64,000 nucleotides of DNA from an uncultured Pseudomonadota bacterium. Lineage in GTDB: Bacteria; Myxococcota_A; Bradymonadia; Bradymonadales; Bradymonadaceae. Every line of letters starts with the position of its first letter. Within the stretch, counting starts at the first letter, position 1. Of this stretch, positions 45,816-53,515 are shown piece after piece. The notes beneath the pieces are model-generated. The model had not been told where the DNA came from. It saw nothing but the letters and a program-made list of their open reading frames with translations, and did not search any database. The stretch is taken from assembly GCA_950059285.1 (NCBI GenBank), contig CATLTV010000003.1:1-64000 (forward strand), in the 5' to 3' direction. The position numbers were made by a program, and so were the translations under genes.

Positions 45816-47705
45816 ATGGCCGAGTATAAATTTGAAGCAGAAGTCAGCCAGGTTTTGAGCCTGGTGATCAACTCTCTCTACTCCAACAAGGAGATCTTCC
45901 TCAGAGAGCTTGTATCAAACTCCTCCGATGCAATTGATAAGGCTCGCTTCAGAGCGATCTCCGAAAAAGACCTCCTCGGGGAGGACACCTCCTTTCATGT
46001 GAGGTTGATTCCTGATGAAGCCAACAAGACCCTCACCATTGAAGATAATGGCGTGGGCATGAGCAAAGAAGAGCTCGTGGAGAACCTGGGCACAATCGCT
46101 CACTCTGGCTCAAAGGCATTCGTGGAGCAGCTCAAGGCTGCTGCCGAAGCAAGCGATCAAGATGTTGATCTTATTGGTCAATTTGGTGTGGGCTTCTACA
46201 GCTCCTTCCTCGTCGCAGACAAGGTTGAGGTCATCACGCGTGCTGCTGGCAGCGATGAGTCCTGGCGCTGGATCAGTGAGGCCAAAGATGGCTACGTGAT
46301 CGAGCCTGCCGAGCGTGAAGGTCGCGGTACATCCGTGGTGCTGCACCTTAAAGAAGAGCAAGAAAAATACCTCCAGCCATGGGCCTTGCGCGAGCTTGTC
46401 GCACGTTACGCAGATTATGTGAGCCACCCCATTGAACTCCCCGCACCTCCTGCGGATGAAGACGAGGAATCCTCCGACGACACACCTGCATTTGAGCAGA
46501 TCAACAAGGCAAGCGCGCTCTGGCGTCGTCCCTCAAGCGAGGTCACCGAGGAGCAATACCACGAGTTCTACAAGCACCTCACCCATGACTGGGAAAACCC
46601 ACTTGCCTACAACCACTTCAAGGTGGAAGGCACCAAGCTCTTTACAGGCCTGTTGTTTGTGCCTGGTCAACCTCCGTTCGATATGTTCACACCTGACGCA
46701 AAGCATGGCATTCGCCTTTACGTCAAGCGCGTGTTCATCATGGAAGACTGCAAGGAACTCCTCCCTCAGTGGCTCAGGTTTGTGCGCGGTGTCGTGGACT
46801 CTGATGACCTCCCTCTGAACGTCTCCCGTGAGCTTCTTCAAGACTCTCGCACAGTCAGCACCATCGAAAAGCAGGTCATCAAGAAGAGCCTCTCCATGCT
46901 TGAAGACCTCGCCAAAGGCAGCGAGGAAGACTACCTCAAGTTCTGGGATATGTTCGGTCGTGTCCTCAAGGAAGGTCTTCACTTTGCTCCCGAGCATGCC
47001 GATAAAATCGCCAAGCTCGTACGCTACAAGAGCTCCAAGTCCAACGATGAGTGGACCAGTCTCGCCAGCTATGTCGAGCGCATGCCCGAAGATCAGAGCG
47101 TCATCTACTACGCACAGGGCGCAAGCCAGATGCTCCTTGAGAACTCTCCTCACCTCGAAGGTCTCAAGAAACGCGGTTATGAGATCCTTTACATGACCGA
47201 TGGCATCGATGAATGGGCCATGCACGGCTTGAAAGAGTTTGATGGCAAACGACTTGTCTCAGCACTCAGCGAAGAACTTGAACTCGACAACGACAACGAG
47301 GATGAAGAAACCAAGAAAGAGCGCGAAGAAGAGATGAAGGTCCTCACCGAGCGCTTCACTGAGGTGCTTGATTCTCGCGTCAAAGAAGTTCGCGTCAGTG
47401 AGCGTCTTGAGGATTCCCCTGTCTGTCTTGTCGTGCCTGAAGGCGGCATGCACGCGCACATCGAGCGCATGCTCCGCGCACAGGATCAGGACGTGCCTCA
47501 CACCAAGCGTATCCTTGAGGTCAACCCCAAGCATGCCTTGATCAAGAACCTCAAAAGCCTCGCAGAAAAAGATGAGTCCGCCAATGTACAGGAGTGGATC
47601 GAGCTCCTTTACGACCAGGCCCTCATCGCAGAAGGCAGCCCGCTTGATAACCCCGCGCTCTTTGCCAAGCGCGTGACATCTCTGATGGAAGGTGCACTTA
47701 AATAA
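45816..47705 (+). CDS. htpG: Hsp90-family chaperone HtpG
   Basis: 629 residues from ATG 45816, chosen because conserved Hsp90 sequence starts there and AAGGAG is upstream; an in-frame ATG at 45789 has no site. The GHKL ATPase has LVSNSSDAIDKAR, DNGVGM, GTIAHSGS and GQFGVGFYS. The middle domain includes SRELLQDSR with the catalytic Arg region. An acidic linker (DEDEESSDD) separates the N-terminal and middle domains. No CIRCE or clear heat-shock promoter is seen upstream. A 36-bp hairpin follows the stop. Confidence 0.97.
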   Translation: MAEYKFEAEVSQVLSLVINSLYSNKEIFLRELVSNSSDAIDKARFRAISEKDLLGEDTSFHVRLIPDEANKTLTIEDNGVGMSKEELVENLGTIAHSGSKAFVEQLKAAAEASDQDVDLIGQFGVGFYSSFLVADKVEVITRAAGSDESWRWISEAKDGYVIEPAEREGRGTSVVLHLKEEQEKYLQPWALRELVARYADYVSHPIELPAPPADEDEESSDDTPAFEQINKASALWRRPSSEVTEEQYHEFYKHLTHDWENPLAYNHFKVEGTKLFTGLLFVPGQPPFDMFTPDAKHGIRLYVKRVFIMEDCKELLPQWLRFVRGVVDSDDLPLNVSRELLQDSRTVSTIEKQVIKKSLSMLEDLAKGSEEDYLKFWDMFGRVLKEGLHFAPEHADKIAKLVRYKSSKSNDEWTSLASYVERMPEDQSVIYYAQGASQMLLENSPHLEGLKKRGYEILYMTDGIDEWAMHGLKEFDGKRLVSALSEELELDNDNEDEETKKEREEEMKVLTERFTEVLDSRVKEVRVSERLEDSPVCLVVPEGGMHAHIERMLRAQDQDVPHTKRILEVNPKHALIKNLKSLAEKDESANVQEWIELLYDQALIAEGSPLDNPALFAKRVTSLMEGALK

Positions 47706-47712
47706 GTGCACT

Positions 47713-47787
47713 GACAGGAAGTCAAACGCCAAAAGGGGCGAGATTTGCGCAGCAAATCTCGCCCCTTTTGGCGTTTGACTTCCTGTC
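47713..47787. terminator. long perfect hairpin H8 (36-bp arms, GCA loop)
   Basis: Arms 47713-47748 and 47752-47787 are perfect complements. The core is AAAAGGGGCGAG. The outer arm begins GACAGGAAGTCAAACGC, similar to the outer arm of H3. It lies seven bases after the htpG stop. Confidence 0.9.
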
Positions 47788-47890
47788 TCCTGTTACCATG
47801 TTCCTTGCACACAATTGTTGGCATCGTATTTTCCATAAAATTGAAATGGTTACATGATGCTCTGTTCTCTTTTTAAGGATGAAAAATAGT

Positions 47891-48820
47891 ATGCAATACC
47901 GTCAAGTTGGTAAGAGTGGTCTGAGAGTCAGTGAGATCTCCATCGGAGGTTGGCTTACATTTGGTAGCAGCGTCCACGATGAAACTGCACATGATATCCT
48001 TGAGCTTGCGCTTGAGCATGGCATTAACTTCATCGACGTCGCTGACATCTACGCCAAGGGCGAAAGTGAGCGCGTTGTAGGTGAGTTCATCAAGGACAAG
48101 GATCGCAGCAAGCTCGTCATCTCCTCCAAAACCTACTGGCCCATGAGCGAGGACGTGAACGATAAGGGCCTCTCCAGAAAACACATCATGGAGAGCGTTG
48201 AGAAATCCTTGAAGCGTCTCAACACCGACTATCTCGATATCTACTTCTGCCACAGATACGACGAAAACACGCCCCTTGATGAAACCGTGCGTGCCATGGA
48301 AGATCTCGTGCGCCAGGGCAAGATCCTCTACTGGGGCACCAGCATGTGGAGCGATGATCAGCTCAAGCAAGCTCACGAACTGGCAGGCAAATACAATGCT
48401 TACGCGCCCACCGTTGAACAACCTCGCTACAACCTCATTCACCGTGAGATTGAATCAGGCGTGCTCCCCATGAGCGAAAACCTCGGTATGGGCCTCGTCG
48501 TCTGGAGCCCACTTGCGCAAGGTTTGCTCACAGGCAAATACAACGATGGCATCCCTGAAGGTAGTCGCGCAGCAACCTCTGACTGGCTCAAGCAAGACCT
48601 CACCGAGGAGAACCTCAAGGCCACCAAAGAGTTCTGCAACATTGCCAAATCTCTTGAAGTCAAACCTTCACAGCTTGCGCTCGCATGGTGTCTCACCAAG
48701 GACACTGTCAGCAGCGTTATCACAGGTGCTAGCAGCAAAGCTCAACTAGCTGAGAACGTTGAAGCTACCAAAATCGACCTCGACGATGAGGTGATTGCTA
48801 AACTCAATAGCTTGTTTTAA
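47891..48820 (+). CDS. KCNAB-like aldo/keto reductase (AKR6-type)
   Basis: About 309 residues. Begins MQYRQVGKSGLRVSEI; the AKR tetrad is Asp and Tyr in FIDVADIYAKG, Lys in ISSKTYW and His in FCHRYD. The segment YNLIHREIE, the SPLAQGLLTGKY motif and LAWCLTKDTVSSVITGAS are typical of the K+-channel beta-subunit/YghZ group. NADPH-dependent. ATG 47891 fits the family start; ATG 47879 immediately abuts AAGG and would add four residues. Eukaryotic relatives bind Kv channels, and two Kv-type channels lie 31 kb upstream, but linkage is not shown. Confidence 0.9.
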   Translation: MQYRQVGKSGLRVSEISIGGWLTFGSSVHDETAHDILELALEHGINFIDVADIYAKGESERVVGEFIKDKDRSKLVISSKTYWPMSEDVNDKGLSRKHIMESVEKSLKRLNTDYLDIYFCHRYDENTPLDETVRAMEDLVRQGKILYWGTSMWSDDQLKQAHELAGKYNAYAPTVEQPRYNLIHREIESGVLPMSENLGMGLVVWSPLAQGLLTGKYNDGIPEGSRAATSDWLKQDLTEENLKATKEFCNIAKSLEVKPSQLALAWCLTKDTVSSVITGASSKAQLAENVEATKIDLDDEVIAKLNSLF

Positions 48821-48838
48821 GCTGAACGCCTTGATTCC

Positions 48839-48913
48839 AGAGGCAAAAAAGAAGGCAGGGGGCGGTCTTTTGGCATGCCAAAAGACCGCCCCCTGCCTTC
48901 TTTTTTTGCCTCT
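48839..48913. terminator. long hairpin H9 (36/37-nt arms, one bulged T)
   Basis: Arms 48839-48874 and 48877-48913 pair along their whole length except one extra T in the right T-run. The core is GGCAGGGGGCGG. It ends 25 bases before the ATG of the BRCT gene, so the ribosome binding site of that gene follows almost directly. Confidence 0.88.
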
Positions 48914-48938
48914 TCTATAGTCTTCACAAAGGTGTTCA

Positions 48939-49922
48939 ATGAGCGTGCGTAAAATCAGTGCAGAGGGTCAGGTCTTTGCCATGGCTGGAAGGCTCACCAA
49001 GTTCAAGTCATACAATACGATCTTGCGAAAAGTTGCCGCGAATAACGCAACCATGGAGAGGAGCATCTCTGAAAAAGTGACCGTGTTAGTCGCAGGTGTC
49101 AGACCAGGAAGTAAAGCCACGCAGGCCATGACACGTGGCGCTCTGATTATCACAGAGGCTCAGTTTGTGGAGCTTCTTGAACATGGCGAAGTGGAGATTC
49201 AAACCCGCGAGGTTGAGAAAGACCTCAACCTTGAGAAGGTGATCGGCGAGCTCAGGAGCATCCTCTCTCAACCCGCGCTCTCCTCGGCCTGGACCGCGAT
49301 TGTGGAGATGCTTGAAAAATGTGATGAAGACAGGCTCCCCGAAGTCGTCGCTTACCTTTCTCATCAACTTACAGACTGGGGCCGAGATGTGCGCTGGAAA
49401 ATCAAGAAAGATCATGCCTTGTTTAAAGACTTTGCGCCCGCTTACTGGACCACGTCAAACCCTACGACACAGCTCTGCGTCGCTCCCCCCATCTGGATGC
49501 TTGAGGCGCTCCGTGGCGATATGAGTGAACGCCATAAGCTCGCCAGAGCCCTCAATCTGGAAGGCTTAAAACTCAATGGTGGTTTGGGGAAGAAGCTCCT
49601 TGAACATGAGGGCTGGCAAGATATTCGCGCCCTGGTGTTGGGCATACAGAACAGATTCTCCAAAGGCTTTTATACATATTTGGCTCAGAGTGATATAATG
49701 CAAACAATTGAAGAACTCTGGGTTTATCAATATACACCATCGGAAATTTTCATGGGGGTAGAACTCAATGAGGACAGCTTTCCCATGCTCAAACGTGTGG
49801 TCTGTAACGTGTCCTACCCACACGATAAAAACAAAGCATCACGTGAGGCGTTCCTGACAAAGATGCGAGATGAGACCCCCTGGATCTCCAGTGAGGTCAA
49901 GATTGAACCGTGGCTTTTTTAG
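48939..49922 (+). CDS. BRCT-domain protein, tandem copy 1
   Basis: 327 residues. Residues about 12-85 look like a BRCT domain: VFAMAGRLTKFKSY, a helix ending in IS-EKVTVLVAGVRPGSKATQAM, then ALIITEAQFVELL, matching the G..v.TG, lv.G...gsK..kA and ii.E..F pattern of NAD-ligase-like BRCT modules. The remaining 240 residues are helical and Trp-rich with no recognised domain. Such domains usually bind phosphopeptides or DNA ends. AAAGG precedes the ATG. It is paralogous to the next gene. Confidence 0.7.
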   Translation: MSVRKISAEGQVFAMAGRLTKFKSYNTILRKVAANNATMERSISEKVTVLVAGVRPGSKATQAMTRGALIITEAQFVELLEHGEVEIQTREVEKDLNLEKVIGELRSILSQPALSSAWTAIVEMLEKCDEDRLPEVVAYLSHQLTDWGRDVRWKIKKDHALFKDFAPAYWTTSNPTTQLCVAPPIWMLEALRGDMSERHKLARALNLEGLKLNGGLGKKLLEHEGWQDIRALVLGIQNRFSKGFYTYLAQSDIMQTIEELWVYQYTPSEIFMGVELNEDSFPMLKRVVCNVSYPHDKNKASREAFLTKMRDETPWISSEVKIEPWLF

Positions 49923-50028
49923 GTGCTCGGTAATAGGGTTTTATGTTCATGTGTGTTTGGGTGTAATGTGTTGATTTTAAATGTAAAAGTGCCCAGTTTT
50001 TTGTCTTTTTTATAACAACGAGGTACTT

Positions 50029-51012
50029 ATGAGCGTGCTGAAAATTAAAGCCCATCGTCAGGTCTTTTCCACAGGGGGAAGGCTCACCAAATTCAAGTCG
50101 CACAAAGCTATGTTGCGTAAAGTCGCTGCAAATCATGCGAAGCTGGAGAAGGACTTCTCTGACAAGGTGACTGTGTTTGTTGCGGGTGTTCGAGCTGGTA
50201 GCAAAATCATTCCAGCGATGACACATGGCGTAGTGGTAATCACTGAAGATCAGTTTGTTGAACTGCTTGAGCAGGGAGAGATTGAGATACAAACCCGCGA
50301 GGTCGAGAAAAACCTCGATCTTGAGTCCATGATTGGCGATCTCAGAAGTCTTCTCTCTCAACCTGCGACGACTGCGGCTTGGACCACGCTTGTGGGAATG
50401 CTTGAAAAATGCGACGAGGACAGACTCCCCGAAGTCGTCGCTTACCTTTCTCATCAGCTTGCAGATTGGGGCCAGGATGTGCGCTGGAAAATCCGAAAGA
50501 ATAACGCCCTGATCAAGGAGTTCGTGCCACCTCAATGGACCAGATCAACCCCCGCGACGCAGCTTTGTGTCGCTCCTCCTCTCTGGCTAATTGAGGCCCT
50601 TCGCGGCCAGGTAAGTGAGCGCCACAAACTCGTCAGAGCCCTCAATCTGGAAGGTCTACAGCTTGATGGCGACCTCGGCTTAACGCTCATTCAACATGAA
50701 GGCTGGCACGATATTCGTGCCCTGGTGCTCGGCGGTACAAACACGTTCTCCAGGGAGTTTTATACATATTTGGCTCAAAGTGATATGATGCAAACACTTG
50801 AAGAACTTTGGGTTTGTCAGTACACGCCAGCGGAAACCTTTGCTGGTGAAAATCTTAACGAGGATAGTTTTCCCATGCTCAGACGTGTGGTTGTTGATGC
50901 ACCTTACCACGATTATCCTGACGAGGACGCACGCACAGAGTTTCTGACAACTGTGAAAGATGAGACCCCTTGGATCTCCAGTGCTGTAAATGTTGATCCA
51001 TGGCCTTCTTAG
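50029..51012 (+). CDS. BRCT-domain protein, tandem copy 2
   Basis: 327 residues, same length as copy 1 and closely similar throughout (for example CDEDRLPEVVAYLSHQL and ETPWISS in both). The BRCT-like N-terminus reads VFSTGGRLTKFKSH, then TVFVAGVRAGSKIIPAMTHG and VVITEDQFVELL. GAGGT precedes the ATG. About 106 bases separate the copies. The stop TAG is half target duplication and half mobile element: its G is the first base of the following MITE. Function unknown. Confidence 0.7.
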   Translation: MSVLKIKAHRQVFSTGGRLTKFKSHKAMLRKVAANHAKLEKDFSDKVTVFVAGVRAGSKIIPAMTHGVVVITEDQFVELLEQGEIEIQTREVEKNLDLESMIGDLRSLLSQPATTAAWTTLVGMLEKCDEDRLPEVVAYLSHQLADWGQDVRWKIRKNNALIKEFVPPQWTRSTPATQLCVAPPLWLIEALRGQVSERHKLVRALNLEGLQLDGDLGLTLIQHEGWHDIRALVLGGTNTFSREFYTYLAQSDMMQTLEELWVCQYTPAETFAGENLNEDSFPMLRRVVVDAPYHDYPDEDARTEFLTTVKDETPWISSAVNVDPWPS

Positions 51013-51170
51013 AACTTGTTTCAAAGCCCTCCCATCGGATGATTGTAAGAGTTGCCCAATCTCTGCGTCGAAGAGCCACTCGCGGTGACGCTGTCACAGC
51101 TTCGGGCCATTCTCCTTGAGCTGGAGCAACTCTCACTTCTCCTCCTCGGTCCTGGTTTTGAAACAAGTTC
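51012..51170. mobile_element. MITE family C (159 bp, 14-bp TIR, TTA target)
   Basis: Perfect 14-bp terminal repeats GAACTTGTTTCAAA (51012-51025 and 51157-51170) flanked by a TTA direct repeat on each side (51009-51011 and 51171-51173). The repeats and 3-bp TNA-type duplication fit IS5-family (IS1031/IS427 group) ends; no transposase is present. Deleting it and one TTA would give the upstream gene a TAA stop at the same position. Confidence 0.85.
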
Positions 51171-51218
51171 TTAAAACACATTCGTAATGATGCATAACCT
51201 TTTGGCAGGTAGGTAGGT

Positions 51219-52430
51219 ATGAATTTTGATATTTCCCCACAACTTAAAGCACAACTGGCAGCAATTCGAAGGTTTGTTGAAAGCGAGCTTTATCCGCTTG
51301 AACCAGCTCTCCTCAAGGAGGGGTTTAACGCCATCAAGCCTCGTCTGAACTCTTTACGTCAGGAGGTCAAAGAGCGAGGCTGGTGGTTGCCACATCTTCC
51401 TGAAGATCACCACGGAATGGGCCTGTCGCTGATGAACTTTGGCATGGTCAGCGAGGTGCTTGGTGGGTCAATCCTTGGGCATTACGTGTTTAACTGCCAG
51501 GCCCCCGATGCAGGCAACATGGAGATCTTGCTCGAGTTTGGTACAGATGCTCAAAAAGAACAGTTTCTTGAGCCACTCCTTCAGGGCTCTGTACGAAGCT
51601 GCTTTGCCATGACTGAGCCAGAGTTTGCTGGTTCAAATCCTGTGCGTCTTGGTGCGACCGCCACGCTTGATGGTGATGAATGGGTGATTTCCGGGCACAA
51701 ATGGTTCACCACAGCCGCAGATGGTGCGCAGTTCGCCATTGCGATGGTCGTGACCGAGGAAGGCGATGACATCAAACCACATGCCCGAGCCAGCCAGATC
51801 ATCGTGCCTCTCAACACGCCTGGTTTTGAGCTTGTTCAGAACCTCTCTATCATGGGTGAGCGAGGGGAAGATTATCTGAGCCACGCAGAGGTTCGCTTTA
51901 ATGATTGTCGTGTGCCCGTGTCCAACATGTTAGGCGAACGTGGCAAGGGCTTTTCGATTGCGCAGACGAGGCTTGGACCAGGGCGTATTCACCACTGCAT
52001 GAGGTGGATTGGTATTTGTGAACGCGCGCTTCATCTGACCTGTGCCTACGCAACGCAACGTCAGCTCACCTCCGATCAGACCCTCGCTGATCAGCAAATC
52101 ATTCAAAGCTGGCTCGCCGAGAGTCGCGCCGAAATTGACGCGGCTCGCTTGATGGTATTGCGCACCGCATGGCTGATTGATCATCAGGGCGCAAGAGCTG
52201 CACGTCAGGAGATCTCCACGATTAAATTTTATGTGGCAGGTGTCTTACAGCGCGTGCTCGACAGGGCATTGCAAGTACATGGCGGGCTTGGCATGACCGA
52301 TGATACACCCATCGCGTTCTGGTATCGCCATGAGCGCGCAGCGCGCATTTACGATGGGCCTGATGAGGTCCACAAACTCTCGCTCGCCAGGACGATGCTC
52401 AAGCCCTATCGATTTAGAAAAGATAAATAA
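51219..52430 (+). CDS. acyl-CoA dehydrogenase (ACAD10/11-like)
   Basis: 403 residues, full-length flavoenzyme. Motifs: CFAMTEPEFAGSNP, KWFTTAADGA, MGERGEDYLSHAEVRF, then LGPGRIHHCMRWIG and LQVHGGLGMTDDTPIAFWYRHERAARIYDGPDEVH, where the catalytic base region reads YDGPDEVHK. The R/GRIHHCMRWIG segment is typical of the ACAD10/11-like subgroup. It oxidises acyl-CoA at alpha-beta. AGGTAGGT precedes the ATG. It ends two bases before a convergent APH-type kinase gene, a pairing that mirrors the domain content of mammalian ACAD10/11. Confidence 0.93.
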   Translation: MNFDISPQLKAQLAAIRRFVESELYPLEPALLKEGFNAIKPRLNSLRQEVKERGWWLPHLPEDHHGMGLSLMNFGMVSEVLGGSILGHYVFNCQAPDAGNMEILLEFGTDAQKEQFLEPLLQGSVRSCFAMTEPEFAGSNPVRLGATATLDGDEWVISGHKWFTTAADGAQFAIAMVVTEEGDDIKPHARASQIIVPLNTPGFELVQNLSIMGERGEDYLSHAEVRFNDCRVPVSNMLGERGKGFSIAQTRLGPGRIHHCMRWIGICERALHLTCAYATQRQLTSDQTLADQQIIQSWLAESRAEIDAARLMVLRTAWLIDHQGARAARQEISTIKFYVAGVLQRVLDRALQVHGGLGMTDDTPIAFWYRHERAARIYDGPDEVHKLSLARTMLKPYRFRKDK

Positions 52431-52432
52431 TA

Positions 52433-53500
52433 TCAGTGAGATATTTTGCCTGATTGAATCGCTCGTTGTGAGGTCACAGCGAGCGTTTTTACTGCCAGAA
52501 TCAGGTGCGCAAACCGAGGATCTTTGCTAAGCCCCTGTTTGTAACGCGCATAGATTTGCTGGCCCACAACAGCGACTTTAAACAGTCCATAGATGTAGTA
52601 GAAGAGGATCTCTGACACATCGAGTCCAGAGAGCGCTGCATAGTGGTCGACAAGCTCCTGACGAGTGTCGTTGCCTGGGAGGGTGGTTGGCCCGAATCGG
52701 AGCTGTTGTAAGGCTTCAGGATCGTTGGGCTCAACCCAGTAGGCCAGCGATGTGCCCAGATCCATGAGTGGATCGCCAATGGTGGCCATTTCCCAGTCCA
52801 ACACAGCGATCACACGGGTCAGATCATCGGGGTCAAGGATCAGGTTATCGTACTTGAAGTCGTTGTGAATAATGCTTGTGGATTGAGGTGATGGCATATG
52901 TTCAGCAAGCCATGTGGCGGCCGCATCAAGCTCAGGGATGTCATCTGTTTTGGCGCGTTGCCAGCGTCGCGTCCATCCCTCGACCTGACGTTGAATATAA
53001 CCTTCTGGCTTACCAAAGTCTGTGAGCTGTGTGGTCTCAAGGTCAAGGCCATGTATCTCGGCGAGCGTGTGCACAAAAGAATCACAGATGCCCCGCATGG
53101 TAGATTCATCAAGCGTCACACCTTTGGGTTTTGCGCCGCGTAGAATCGTGCCCTTGACATGTTCCATGAGATAGAAGGGCGTGCCAATCAACTCGGTGTC
53201 TTCGTGAAGAACAATGGGTTTGGGGACCTTGGGCCAGTGAGGATAGAGCTTGTGAATAATGGAGTATTCACGGCTCATGTCATGGCCAGACTTGATATTT
53301 GCACCAGGAGGAGGTCGTCTCAAGACGACCTCCTCCTGGTTGTTTTGATCTGAGATCAGGTAGGTGAGGTTGGAGTGACCCGAGCCAAACTGTTGCACTG
53401 AAAGGTGTTCAGCATCAGTAGGTTGCACGTGTGTGGAGAGGAACTCTGCGAGTGTATCAAGTGGTAGCTCTTCACCAGGGAGTGGGTCACGTAAACTCAT
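52433..53500 (-). CDS. APH-type phosphotransferase (ACAD10/11 kinase-domain-like)
   Basis: 355 residues. Kinase-like fold: QQFGSGHSNLTYLI, VVLRRPPPGA with the ATP Lys/Arg region, LMEHVKGTIL, catalytic loop IIHNDFKYDNLILD and AVLDWEMATIGDPLMDLG. These match the N-terminal phosphotransferase domain of ACAD10/11 and bacterial homologues. In mammals the combined protein phosphorylates and processes 4-hydroxyacyl-CoA (established for that family; inferred here). An 18-bp perfect inverted repeat lies inside the gene at 53303-53340. The gene ends two bases from the acyl-CoA dehydrogenase stop. Confidence 0.88.
   Translation of the reverse strand: MSLRDPLPGEELPLDTLAEFLSTHVQPTDAEHLSVQQFGSGHSNLTYLISDQNNQEEVVLRRPPPGANIKSGHDMSREYSIIHKLYPHWPKVPKPIVLHEDTELIGTPFYLMEHVKGTILRGAKPKGVTLDESTMRGICDSFVHTLAEIHGLDLETTQLTDFGKPEGYIQRQVEGWTRRWQRAKTDDIPELDAAATWLAEHMPSPQSTSIIHNDFKYDNLILDPDDLTRVIAVLDWEMATIGDPLMDLGTSLAYWVEPNDPEALQQLRFGPTTLPGNDTRQELVDHYAALSGLDVSEILFYYIYGLFKVAVVGQQIYARYKQGLSKDPRFAHLILAVKTLAVTSQRAIQSGKISH
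52460..52485 (+). terminator. rho-independent terminator for the acyl-CoA dehydrogenase gene
   Basis: Arms 52460-52471 and 52474-52485 form a 12-bp stem (one G-U pair) followed by TTTTT. It lies inside the 3' end of the convergent kinase gene and reads in the plus direction. It is of ordinary design, unlike the long hairpins. Confidence 0.65.
53303..53340. repeat. perfect 18-bp inverted repeat inside a CDS
   Basis: Arms 53303-53320 and 53323-53340 are perfect complements around CA. The minus strand encodes QEEVVLRRPPPG, the conserved substrate-side motif of the kinase. Whether the palindrome is selected or accidental is unclear. Confidence 0.8.
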
Positions 53501-53515
53501 TTTAAGTCCTTGAAT

